64,000 bases of DNA from Mesorhabditis belari (Eukaryota > Nematoda > Chromadorea > Rhabditida > Rhabditidae): positions 3,101,001 to 3,165,000 of the forward strand of contig CAUEEP010000732.1 of NCBI GenBank assembly GCA_958450365.1, written 5' to 3'. This document shows, piece after piece, positions 40,831 to 53,800 of this stretch. The position numbers and the translations under genes were made by a program. The notes under the pieces are model-generated. The model saw only the letters and a list, made by a program, of their open reading frames with translations. It searched no databases and was not told the origin of the DNA. Numbering within the stretch: the stretch's first letter is position 1; every line of letters starts with the position of its first letter.

Positions 40831-41865
40831 AATCAAATTACTCCGACATTGCTGGTTTTTTTTGAAATTTTTTGTTTACTGCTTGAGATTCTCGTTATAT
40901 TCCTTTGTTCACTGATAAAATTTATCAAACAGCTGCAAAAAAATGGCATTGCACATTCCTTTGGTGAGAAAGGACGAGAAATTGAAATGAGAAGCAATAT
41001 TTACATAAAAATTCGTAATTTGTACACAAAAGGATTTAATATTTGCTTGAAGTGAGTTTTTTCAGCACGAGATTCCACGATTTGGAAAGATAGGGTAAAA
41101 GATGGAAAGAATGGTGATGGGTAATTGAACCAGTGATAGAGTTGGGACTGAGCTGATCCTCAAGACTAATTCATGGTCTTTAAACGAGTGTAAGTCAGGT
41201 CAAAACATGAAAATCTATTCGATAAGTATACCTTGACCTGGGAATTTAGCTTTTAACTCTGATTTGATGGATTTTGATCGACTTGATCGACTTGACTTGA
41301 TCGACTATTGATCGACTTGATCGACTTGATCGACTTGATCGACTTGATCAACTTGAAACAACACTGTAACCGGATTTTTACCTCCAGTTGGACTACTATA
41401 TCTATATCTGTATCTAGTTAAATTCTTCAGGGATAAGGTGCCAATTTTTCATGGTCTGGCCTTGACCCTGGTCTACTACTGGGATCCTCGGGCTGTAAGC
41501 TAGGCGAGGCTAAGGCCAGGGTCAGATTTTTTAGCGATTTCTGATAGTTTTTTATGGACTAAGCCAACTCTAGCTTTGCTTACTACAAACCTGACTCTAA
41601 ACTTGGCCTAAAAACTGTCCAAACATCGAAAGCTGAACCCGACTCTTCCCTCTGGTTCAATTTCCCCACAATCTAACCCCTAACCAATTGGCTAAACCTA
41701 AAAAGGAGACGGAAAGATTTTCACTGATATGTTTTCATCTGAATTGGGTGAAGAATTGGGTGAAGAATTGGACAAAAAGTACATGAAAATGGCGAAATTA
41801 CAACCGTAGTCAGGATTTGAGGTTTTTTTGGGAAGAATTTAGGGAATTGTTGTTAAAAGATTTGC
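40831..41865. other. Intergenic between the convergent EGF-like and FGD genes
   Basis: Contains a short array of TTGATCGACTTGATCGAC (41275-41356) and otherwise unrecognised AT-rich sequence. Confidence 0.5.
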
Positions 41866-44800
41866 TCATTCGGTGTCTGATTGGCTGAGTTGCGCATTCG
41901 CTGCCAAATCCAAAACGGCCATCCATCTGAAAAATGAATTTTGTAAGAGGAGTTGATGAAATTTTTGACTCCTACACCATGTTATTAATTAGTTTTCATT
42001 ATCACAAATATTGAACTAAAAACTTTAAAGCATCATCGCTTTGTCATTGACCAATTGGAAACTTGCAAAATCCTTTATAAATATCGAAAAATAGCTTTTC
42101 TTACTGAAAACCCCCACTTTGCTTGTGTTGTTTCATCATCGACAGAGATCGTATACAATCGTCTTGTTCCCACTCGAAGCTGAAAGGATATTTTGGCATT
42201 ATATTCGATCTATTGTATTATATTTTATCTATTTATCTATTTATCTATTTATCTATTTATCTATTTATCTATCAATTATCTTATATTTTCTTCAAAAATC
42301 TCTCAATTCTTCTGACCTGAAAGCTCAACTTCTCGCCGCACATCTTCACCTCAGCTCCAGGCAATGGAAGCATTGAGACGGCTCGATTGTGCTGAAAATT
42401 CGAATAGAATAGAATTAGAATTCAAATAGAATAGAATTCAAAGCCTTTCACAATCCACAATCACAATCACAATCAATTCCATCTTTTACATTTATCTATT
42501 TCCCTTCCTCAACACTAACCTTTTCTGATTCATACGAGTACAAACAGAAATCGTTTCTCACCGCGAAATATCGCTTGAACGGTTTCCCCAGAGAACCCTA
42601 GAAGATTTAAGGTGAAAATTTACATATAAAACCTTGAAACTACCTTGAATCGAACTTCCGATCCATGCAAAACTCCGTCACCCTTTGGCGGCTTATCAAG
42701 CACATCACCGCGCATCATCGCCGCCGCGTTTCGAAGCGTATCCGAATTCTGAATAAAAGAACTGAATATTATTCTAGAATTAGCCCATTTTCTACTATTT
42801 TCTCAACTCACCAAGGTATTCTTTACACAAGCTTCACAGATTTTCCCCTTTTTCCCGTCACTCTTGTATCGCCCGAGGCACTTGTCGCAGAGTTTCCGAT
42901 TGCATTTTGAGCATTTCGATTTGAAAAGCTAAAATTTGGATGGATAAGAAGAGAGATTTGAAGAGATAAATGGTTGGCGTGTTACCATAAACTCTGTTTT
43001 TTGCTTCTCTTGCTTTTAGCGAACAAGTAAGTTTGTTTTGAATCAACGATTAGTGAAGTTACTGTTATTTTGCCCTTATTCAGCTATTGTAAAATCTCGA
43101 ATCTCTTACCTTTTTCATGAATCCCAACTCGGCATCACACTCGGCACAGTACTTTGAGTTATTCGATTTTGTTTCCGAGATTGAACTTCGCTGAAATTTC
43201 AAACCAATAATATAGTATCGTCAACTCGGATTTTCCATTAGCTTATCCATTAGCTTATCCATTAACTTATCCCTCAGCTCATCCATCACCTTATCCATTA
43301 GCTTATCCATTAGCTTATCCATCACCTTATCCATCAGCTTATCCATCACCTTATCCATTAGCTTATCCATTAGCTTATCCATCAGCTTATCCATCACCTT
43401 ATCCATTAGCTTATCTATTAGCTAATCCATAACTTATAGAATGGGTTCAAGTCCTAGAAAGAAAAATTCCTTTTGTGGATCTGACCTTGCTTCCATGTTT
43501 GCTGAAAGACGCCGAATTGTCTCGAGATTTTGTGATCACTTCTTGCAGTTTACGCATCCATTTCTCTTTGACGTCTCGACTGTCAGCGAACAGTTCAACA
43601 CATCTGCAAACACTTTAGCATTAGAATTTGATTAGAATCATCCAATTCTAACTCCACTTCTAAACTTTTACCTCTGCGGTTCACTCCCGTAGCTACCTCG
43701 CAAATAAAACGAGTGCTCCCGTTCGAGATTGTCCCCTTCACAGATCTGAAAAGTTCATTGATAGAGTTTTCTTTGAAAATTTCTCTAAATCTTCTTTCTG
43801 CTCGAAACAAACCCTTTCTGGCGCACTGAATTCTTCGAAAGCCGAGATAAATGGCTGTTTTAATGCGCCAGAAAGGATGGGTTTCAATCCAGAAAGGATT
43901 GAGCGCAAAGTACACGATCTTCCAAACAAACCCTTGTATGAAGTGCCTCAAATCGTGCTCTCACTCGATATTTACTCACAATTCCCTTCACACCCAATAG
44001 AACCAAATCGTTGAACAAGAAAAGATATCTACAAGGTTTTTTTTGAAAAGTTTACCAAAAACTTTTTCTCACCTTTCCTCCGGTTTATGCGTACCCGAGT
44101 TGATCTTTTGTATTGGACCCATCTCAATGAATTCCCTTCCAACGGACACCAATGGAAGCGAATTTCCCAGCAGCTCTTGCATCTCGATCACTTTTCGATA
44201 ACGTTCCTGAAATAATTAAGAAATTTCTTCAAATAAAAAAATGGTACTTACAGTTTTTACACGAATTTTCTTCAAAAAAAAAAACTCAAAGCTGCCTTGA
44301 ATTCAAGATCGAAACTCTCTGATCTTTGTTCTAAAGCATACCCTACCGTAACCGTATTTATGAATCGTCTATTCTACGTGGCGAAGTGAATACTGTAGCT
44401 GCTATAGGGTAGGGTAGATAGTTGCCAAGCGTACCCACCAATTTCCTCATTGTCTCATTCGCATGCTCGGCCGCTTTCAACACCAATCCCAACGCTTCGT
44501 CGGTGTCCGCAAAATCGACATCACTTTTGTTCAAATGTTTCTTGTATTCCTTAAAATTTGCTATAACCAATTGCTATATTTTGCTAAATCTAAGCTTATT
44601 TTGTTTTTTCTATCTAAGCTATCTGAACTTATTTTGTTTTTTTCACAAAACGAACTTGTAACAATAGTTGATAGCGCATCACTCGTTGCACTGGACAAAT
44701 CAAATGCGATGAAAGGGGCAAATTGTCGCATTCGGGTAATCTAAAAGCTTTTTTAAAAGGGAAAAAAGGGAAAAAAAAGGGAAACATAAGGTTTCTAATG

Positions 44801-47800
44801 GAAACACAAGCGTTCTAACTTTTTCCAAGCATCTAATTTCCACAAACCTTTCCAATTTAGCGACCAAATCAGCGAATTTCTTGTTTTTTCCTCGCAATTC
44901 TTCGAAAACTTTCACAGAATCATTGTAATTATTTGTGTATTCCGAATACATCTTCAAAAAAAGGTGCCAACTTTTTCATCACATGCGAGATTCTGAAATA
45001 ATTCTTATAAATTAAAATTTCCAACATTAAAACATTGAAATTAACCATGCTTTCAAGCTATTCAGTTAAAAGAAATAAAGCCATACTACTCTGTATCTTT
45101 GAAATACTTTGAAATCATTCTCCCCACCTTCTCGTATTATTCCACGATCGATTTGCGTCCATCAACTGCGGCAGGAGATGAGTGTTGTGGAAAGTGTGCA
45201 GAGAGGAGATGTTTGAGAACAGTTTACTCACCTAAAAGTTTCGAATAAAGGGAAAAAGCTTGTTTTTAAGTTTACTAGACAACTTCCATTCTAGTTTCAC
45301 CAGTTCTTCCAGTTTCAAACGAATTGAATGATTCGTTTTCTTAGCTCGTTTTCTTCGCTCATTTTCTTAGCTCTTAACTTTCTTAGCTCTTTTCTTGTTG
45401 CAAAATTTTGTCGAAAGATCTCTATCCCCAAAGACACCACCAAACACCACCAATCCACCTATCCAAACACCAGCATCAAGACCATCCTATCTCTAAAGAT
45501 CTCTATCTCTATCTCTAAAGATCTCTATCTCTATCTCTAAAGATCTCTATCTCTAAAGATCTCTATCTCTATCTCTAAAGATCTCTATCTCTAAAGATCT
45601 CTATCTCTAAAGATCTCTATCTCTAACGATCTCTATCTCTAAAGATCTCTAAAGAATCAGCAAGTCTACAGCCAAAATTACAGGACAATCAGGCTAGAAA
45701 CAGCTGAGAAAAGGTGGAATTTCACATCTCTAGACTGAAGTGTTCATAGAGCAAACACAGCCTTTCTACCGCACTTCAAATTCTCCAATTTTCTCCAATC
45801 ATTCATGGGGATTAACGAGAAAAGGGAAAATTTTCAGAAAGGATGTTTTTATATTAGTACAAAGTACATTGAATGAAATGTCTCGAGCTCACTTTTCCTT
45901 TCTCGATGTCACCAGCTTTCTCCATCGCTTCCACCTCTAATCGAAACATCTAAAAAAGAATTTATTTATTAAATAATAAATATAAACCTATCAATTTCTC
46001 TAGTACTTGATTTTTAAGCTTTTTAAAGCTTTTTTCGAGCTTTTTTTCTAAGCTCACTTGATCCAAAAGTCTCAATTTGTCAACATATCGCTGCTCGGAA
46101 TCCACCAGCTCCTTGGCGGCCATTTGAGCCTAGAAATTTGCATTTTGATATCAATATATAAATTTAAATCATTAAATTCATATATATTATTAAAATTCTC
46201 ACCCGATCGGTTTTCTTTTTCCCGACAGACGCCGGTTTGATCGCTTTAATTCCTGGGATTTGCGAAGAAATCGGAAAAACCGATTCCGTGTCCTCAGAAC
46301 CGCTGTGACTGTAAAAATCGATATACTTTTGTATTTTTCATCTTTTATTTTATATTTCTAAAGCAAATCCTCACTGAAAAACCCAGAAATGAGCAGCAAA
46401 AGCTTGGCTCAACTTTGTGCTTGAATCTTTCAATTTATTCAATTTTTGACTTCTTTTATGCTAATTTACATATAAAATTGATTATTTAATGTAAACTAAA
46501 CAATATTGATCTATTTTTTTTATAATTCTAAACACCCACGTGCTGGTTGAGTGCTCATCTTCGTCGTTCTCCTCCTCACTCAAATCCTCCTCGCCCTCAT
46601 CCGAGAGTTTCACCTTGAAACCGCCGTCGGGTCCCTGAAATTAAACAATACATACATAAATACATAAAATATATATATTAGGTTGTCCAGTTATAAATGC
46701 ACGTTTTTAAGATAACAACTCTTTATTTTAAAACCAACAGTTTAACAGCTCAATCAACAATATATTCACCATTTGTTAACAATATTTGTTTCCATCTTCC
46801 ATGCAAAGAATGAATTCCCTCCGCGTAAAAAATTGGCTTGTTTTGAGGCAAAGAAGTCGGCTATCCATTTTTCGACCTCTTGAACACTTCTTTGAACTTG
46901 TTTCCAGCCAAATGGTTTCGCATTGAACGAAATAAATGGTAATCCGAAGGAGAAATATCCGGAGAATATGGCGGATGCGGGAGAGTTTCCCAGCCCAACT
47001 CTTCGAGTTTTTCCTGAACAATCTTTGCAACGTGTGGACGGGCGTTATCTTGAATCAACTTTATGTTTGAGGGATCAAGGCCTTTTGTAGCAATACATTG
47101 TTCACTCGTTCCAGTTGTTGTGCATACGTTTCACCCGTGATTGTTTGTCCAGGTTTAAGCAGCTCAAAATAAACAATGCCTTGGGAATTCCACCAGACAG
47201 TAAGCATTACTTTCTTGCTATGGAAGTCGGGTTTTGGTGTTGGTATTGGCTCCTCACCAGGTTTTAGCCATTGCCGTTTTCGTGTAGAATTATCATATGG
47301 AATCCATTTTTCATCGCAAGTAAGGATTTCATCGTAAAACTCAGTATTTTTGCCAAACGAAGAAGAATACCAGCCATAGTGACACGAGTAGCTTTATTGG
47401 CATTGCTGAGAAGATGAGGAACCCATTTCCCTTGTCGGCTTGTTTTCCTCAATTGATTTAAATGCTCGGAAATTGTTTGAGGGCTTACTCTAAATATTTC
47501 TGCAAATTCACGTGTAGTTTGTCGAGGATCCATTTCTATCGCCTGCTTCAGTACTGCATTATCGATCGCAGGAGGTCGTCGTTGGTGGTCTTCGTCTTCC
47601 AAAGATTCATTTCCTTCTCGAAATCGTTGAAACCATCGGCGACACTGGCTTTCCAAAATAGCATCTTCGCCAAATACTTTGCAGAGATCGCGATGAGATT
47701 CAACGGCATTTTTGCCCAATTTGAAGTCATACCAAAGACTGGCACAAAGACGAAACTTCGTCTCGGTCATCTAAACATGGAAATTAAATCAAAAATGAAT

Positions 47801-50800
47801 TAGTTTAACGTCGTCAAAAACACGAAAAGTTGTAATAAATAAGAAATCTTGAACAGCATATAGAGAATAAGGTTTGATAAAATTGTATAGCCCTAAGCTA
47901 CGCTGTTCAAGAGCAGGCGCGCATTCATAACTGGACAACCTAATATATGTCGTAGCCGTTTACGAAATTCAGCCGCTAACGAATGATTCGTTAAGGGCTA
48001 GCCATTAACGAATCACTCGAATCTAGCCATGTTCGCAGAAGCCGATTACAAAGATTTCGTACACATCTAGTGAAAAAAATTTCATTCATTGGAAATACAG
48101 AACCGATAGGCTTAATCTCAAATAATTCAAATCAGATAAATTTCCAAAACAAGATTTTGTTTGTGAGATTTAAAGACCACACTCACTTTGTACTCGACGA
48201 ATGCTCGGAAACGACTTTTCGACATTTGCTTCACTCCATTTATGTATGTTTCTTGACGGCTCCACTGCGAACTGAAAGTTAGGCTTGAATAATGTTTTCT
48301 TTTTATGATTTTATTGATGTTTTAGAAAACTATAAGACTTTTGTTTAATCGAGTACCAACGCATCACTATATCGCTATATCGCTTCAACAGTTCAACATT
48401 CTCCTTTATCACTATATCACTATATCACTATATCAGCGATATAGCAATATAATGATAAAGGAGAATGTTGAACTGTTGAAATCAAAAAAAAACTTTCTTG
48501 AGTAACTGATAACTATCAATGAATAGTAAAAAGAGAGAGCTTTCTGATTTAAAATAAATCAAGATTTGAGCTTAAAACTTCAAAATGACAATCTTCATAG
48601 CACAAATACCAAAACTGAACAGAACAAAAGCTAAAAATGAATAATCGAGTATGTTTCTATGAATAGAAAAGCCTTACATAACTTTTTAAAAGTTGAAAGT
48701 CATTGAATTTTTAACAAAACTTAGAAGAAGCCTTTGAAAAGTGCCTTATAAATCTATAAGCTTTGTTTTGTTTTGGTATTTTTGAAGTGCTATGAAGATC
48801 GAAATTGTCATTTTGAAGTTTTATGCTCAAATCTTGATTTATTTTAAATCAGAAAGCTCTCTCTTGTGACTATTCATAGATAGATTCAAGATCGATATCT
48901 ATAAATCTAGAAATCTCAAAAAACTCACGAAGAAATCGTTGAAATTTTAGTTGTAGATTAAGATTAAAGATTTGAACTTTCACAAATGAACTTTCAATTG
49001 GCTCTAGCAGGGAAATCGATCGAAATGAAATGGATTTGCATAGGGAATTTTCGAGAAAAAAAGAATGAGGTCCATTCTCCTTTTTTTCCCCAACAAAGAG
49101 AACTCTCTTACTCGATTTTTCGCACTTTTAACACCCCGTCTGTGGCTTACAATAGTTGGGAAAGGGAAAAGTGAGAAAAAAAAGGAAATGGAGGCTAATT
49201 TTAAACGCAAGGTTACTTAGGGTAAACTCAATTCACTATCATTGTTCTCTCAATTTACTCAGTTTACAACTATCACAATCAAAAATCGAAATCAGAACTT
49301 TGGGCGTATTGACATTGACATTGACACCGAAAACAGCAAAACCGGATTCTTTACGGGTTAAAAAGGAAACACCTACCGTAAATACTGTAATTGGACCCCA
49401 TGGGGTACTATTTTTTCCCTCCCCCTCTAGGGTGGGGTACTATTAGAGGGGGGTACTATTAGAGGGGGGTACTATTAGAGGGGGTACTATTAGAGGGGGG
49501 TACTATTAGAGGGGGGTACTATTAGAGGGGGGTACTATTAGAGGGGGGTACTATTAGAGGGGTGGGGTGCAATTACAGTATTTACGGTATTTATCTAGAA
49601 GATAGATATCCTTTTCATTATAAAGAATCCAATTTAATTTACATGAAATCCCCCCAGCAATTCTCTTTCACTCACCTCATACTGTGACTCGACTTCAACC
49701 TCGTCGTCACACTTCCATCCGGATTCACCACCTTCTCCGTAATCGTTGACGGAATCAATTGCGATTGAGTTCGCATCTTTGAAAATAACTCCGGAAACTT
49801 TTGAATCCAATCATTTTTCTCCTGAATTTTACAATTTTTCAGGAATTTTTTGATTTCAAACCTTTGATAACATATTGGAGAATGTTTCCTTTGTCTGATT
49901 GAAGACGTTCGCGATTTTCATATCCTGCAAAGTTAAATGTTTAACAATTTTGGAATTGAGGTGGACTAGCTCAAAAGATTGATTGATTTTGATTGACTGA
50001 TTGATTTTGATCGCTGTTTGTGGTGTACTAGCTGTTGTAAAATTGTTAACAAATCGCAATCTGGGGTATTTGAGATTCTTTAGTTTTCTTGCGACAATAC
50101 TAGAAATCTAGCACAAATCTAGCACAAATCTAGCACAAATCTAGCACAAAACTAAACACTTTACTCTGAAAAGTATGGGATCTTTCTTTGGGATCTTTCC
50201 TTTGTTGTTCTATAGCCAAAAACTTATTCAATGTGGTGAAATTGTCAAGAATTTCTTGTAAAAAATAAGATTTTAGAGAACATTTAACATTTAAGAAATC
50301 TAGCACAATCTAGCACAAATCTAGCACAAATCTAGCTTCAACTATTGCTCTATTGCTATTTTTACAAGCTATTTGCTAAATAAATCTGGGGTATTCGAGC
50401 TTCTTTAGTTTTCTTGCGACAATACTAGAAATCTAGCACAAATCTAGCACAAATCTAGCACAATCTAGCACAAATCACAAATCGTTTACAATCTAGCACA
50501 AATCTAAACACTTTACTCTGAAAAGTATGCTTTGAGATCTCTCCTTTTTTTTCTTATCAAGTTCTTATTAATTTTTGGCTACCCACCTGTGGATCGTTCA
50601 TATTCAATTGCAATTTTCCTTGATCAAAATCGAAATTACTCTGAATGGCGGGGAAAGATGGACCAAGCTGATTGATTGTGGAAAAAGCTGATTGATTTTG
50701 ATAGCCGTTTGTGATTTGTTGAACAGCGACTGAAAAAAAGTTTCATTTCAATTACCAAGCTCTAGTTTTTAACGATAAGCGGACTTATTCCAGAACTAGT

Positions 50801-53800
50801 TTTCTTCGTTTTAACCTTGCCTTCTCTAGACTTAAACTGGCTTGAATTTTGTGTTAAAAGAAAGAAGACTTTTCACTCTATATCAAGACATTAACAGTTA
50901 ACATTAACAGTTAACATTAACAGTTAACATTAACAGTTAACATTAACAGTTAACATTAACAGTTAACATTAACATTAACAGTAAGTTAATTCAAGACATT
51001 ATATCATATATCAGGACATTAACAGTAAGTCAACAGTAAGTTAACAAACTAAGTTTAGCTTTAGAAATTTAAAGATATGATTTAAAGAAATGATTTAAAG
51101 AAAATTTCAAACAAAAACTCGATTCTCTTGTTTTTTGATTAAACAAATGACAAAGAAACCTTCATTTTTTGTCTCTTTTCCATTTAAAGTCTCGATTCGA
51201 TGATGCATATGTGTGTAATCGACTTTCATCTAAACATTTTATAAATTTTTCGAAAAGAAAAAGTTAAAGACGTTTGTTTTTTTTTTTTTAAATACTTATG
51301 TTTGTCAATAATTTTTCAATATTAAATTAAGATATTCTTGAAAATTTTTAGTTTATAAGAGTTTATAAGAAAGATTTCCCCTTGACATACCGAATTTTTT
51401 CGTTCTTCGTTCATTTTTTTTTCTTCTCAATCAAAAATGACTAGAAAATATTAGAAAAATGAAAAATGAAACTAAAGAATGATTTGAGAAATTGAAGGAG
51501 ATTAAGAAATTGAAGGAAATTAAGAAATTGAAGGAAATTAAGAAATTGAAGAACGTTGAGAAATTGAAGAAAGTTAAAAATTGAAGAACGTTAAGAAATT
51601 GAAGAAAATTAAGAAAACAGATAAAGAAAATAAAGCTTATTTGAAATTGCTGTTTTTAAGCTATACTTTGTGCGCAAAAACTTGAAACACACAATGATCT
51701 AGCGCACTTAAATCTTTGTTTTTTTTTCTTGTAAACTTGAATAAAAAGATTGAAAACAGTGCGCTAGATAATGAGGTTTTTACTCTTGAATTACAAAGTA
51801 TAAAGAGCAGAAAAGTTTACGTCGAAAATGGAATGGAATAGAATGGAATGGAATCGATTGGAATGGAATGGAATCGAATGGAATGGAATGGAATCGAATG
51901 GAATGGAATCGAATGGAATGGAATGGAATGGAATGGAATCGAATGGAATGGAATCGAATGGAATGGAATGGAATGGAATCGAATGGAATGGAATGGAATG
52001 GAATGGAATAGAATAGAATCGATTGGAATCGAATCGAATGGAATCGAATGGAATCGAATGGAATCAAATGGAATCAAATGGAATCGAAGGGAGCCGAATC
52101 GAATGGAATCGAATCGAATGGAATCAAATAGAATGGAATCAAATGGAATCGAATCGAATCAAATCGAATCGAATCAAATAGAATAGAATCGAATCGAATC
52201 GAATCGAGTAAAGTCTTTCAATTAAAATTTTTTGTAAAGTTAAAAGTTGAAAGCTAAAAGATTTCTCGAATTTCTTTAAGCAGAAAGAGAAAAGAAAAAG
52301 CACAGATGTTGTTGAATGTTTAAAATTGAGATCGAAGGGGGAAAAGAGAAAAGAAATCCCGGAAAAGCCGCGAAATGTGGAAGTTTTCAACTGAATTCTC
52401 TTTTTGAGCAAAGAGTTTTTCAAGAGAATTTTGGAAAAATCAGTTTCCCTCTCAATGTTTGCATAGTGAGAAAAAAGAGAGGAGAAAAACGGTAAAAATT
52501 GATCGCTTTTTGTTGTTCTATAGCCAAAAACTTATTCAATGTGGTGAAATTGTGAAGGAATCTTGTAAAAAATAAGATTTTAGAGAGCAATGGAGCAATT
52601 AGAGCACCTTCAACTATTGCTCTATTGCTATTTTTGACAGATTTTAAAGAAAAATTTTCATTTCTTTTAAAGAATTTTAGATTCAAAAGAATGAAATAAG
52701 ATTTGAACTGGAAAATCTTTTTTTTTTCTTGAAATTTTTTGAAAAGACTGATCCCAGTCTTGGAAAGGGTCCTTTAAAGAAAAAAAAAATCAGGAAAACC
52801 ATTTCCTTTTGCTGGCCAATTCGACACCCAGCTGACCCCCATTTCTCTCAAAAAAAAACCTTGTGAAAAGAATGAATCTAATAGCTAAGAAGCTAAGAAT
52901 GAATCTAATAGCTATTGACTAAGAAAATATAGGAAAGCTAAGAAATTTCGAGTAATTTTTCATTTGTAAAGGTTGTATGCTTTTTTTTTTGATTTATTGA
53001 TTCATTTTGACTTTGATCTCGATGAAATCAATGAAAAAGAATTCATTAAATCGTATATTTATGCTAATTTTCTTATGTTAATGCCAAAAAAAATTCGATA
53101 GGCTAGCGCCAGTCTGAAGCCAGTTCAATCGATTTAATCCAATTGATTGCTTGAATTTTCTATTCTAGAAACAATAAAAACTCTGCTTTTGACTGAACAG
53201 AGTCAATTTTTATCGTAGATTGAAATGCTTTTTTTCTAAGTCTAACAATAAGTTAAAGTTTGTGAACAAGTTTGTGAACAAGTTTACGAACAAGTTTGTG
53301 AACTGAACAAGTTTGCGAACAAGTTTGTGAACAAGTTTACGAACAAGTTTGTGAACAAGTTTGCGAACAAGTTTACGAACAAGTTTGTGAACAAGTTCAC
53401 GAACAAGTTTACGAACAAGTTTGCGAACAAGTTTACGAACAAGTTTATGAACAAGTTTACGAACAAGTTTGTGAACTGAACAAGTTTGCGAACAAGTTTG
53501 TGAACAAGTTTACCAACAAGTTCGCGAACAAGTTTGTAAACAAGTTTGCGAACAAGTTTGCGACCAACTATAGAAGGAATCTTTTATCAGCCATCAGTAA
53601 ATGAACAATCTAAAGAAATCTAAAGAAATCTAAAAAAATCTTTAGAAATCTTTAGAAATCTTAATAAAAAATTTAGAAATCTTTCATTCAATATTGCAAA
53701 TGTTGAGGATAAGATAGCTGAACTCTATTTTTTAGCTTTAAAACCCGTCGATCTCTATGTTTTCCTTTCTAGCCGGCGCTTTTTAATGGATCTCTCGATG

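Noticed and set aside
39920..40836. NQSNQS-rich ORFs in several frames
   Set aside because: Products of a TTGATTGA satellite; open in many frames, no start context or splice structure.
43595..43951. 118-codon minus ORF with GTISNGSTRFICEV
   Set aside because: A shadow frame of the PH1 exon. The correct phase (from exon 43980-44028) reads ICEGDNLEREHSFYLRG, which fits a PH domain and the neighbours' phases.
51780..52186. ORFs rich in MEWNGIEWNG or HSIPFDS
   Set aside because: Translations of the GGAAT satellite.
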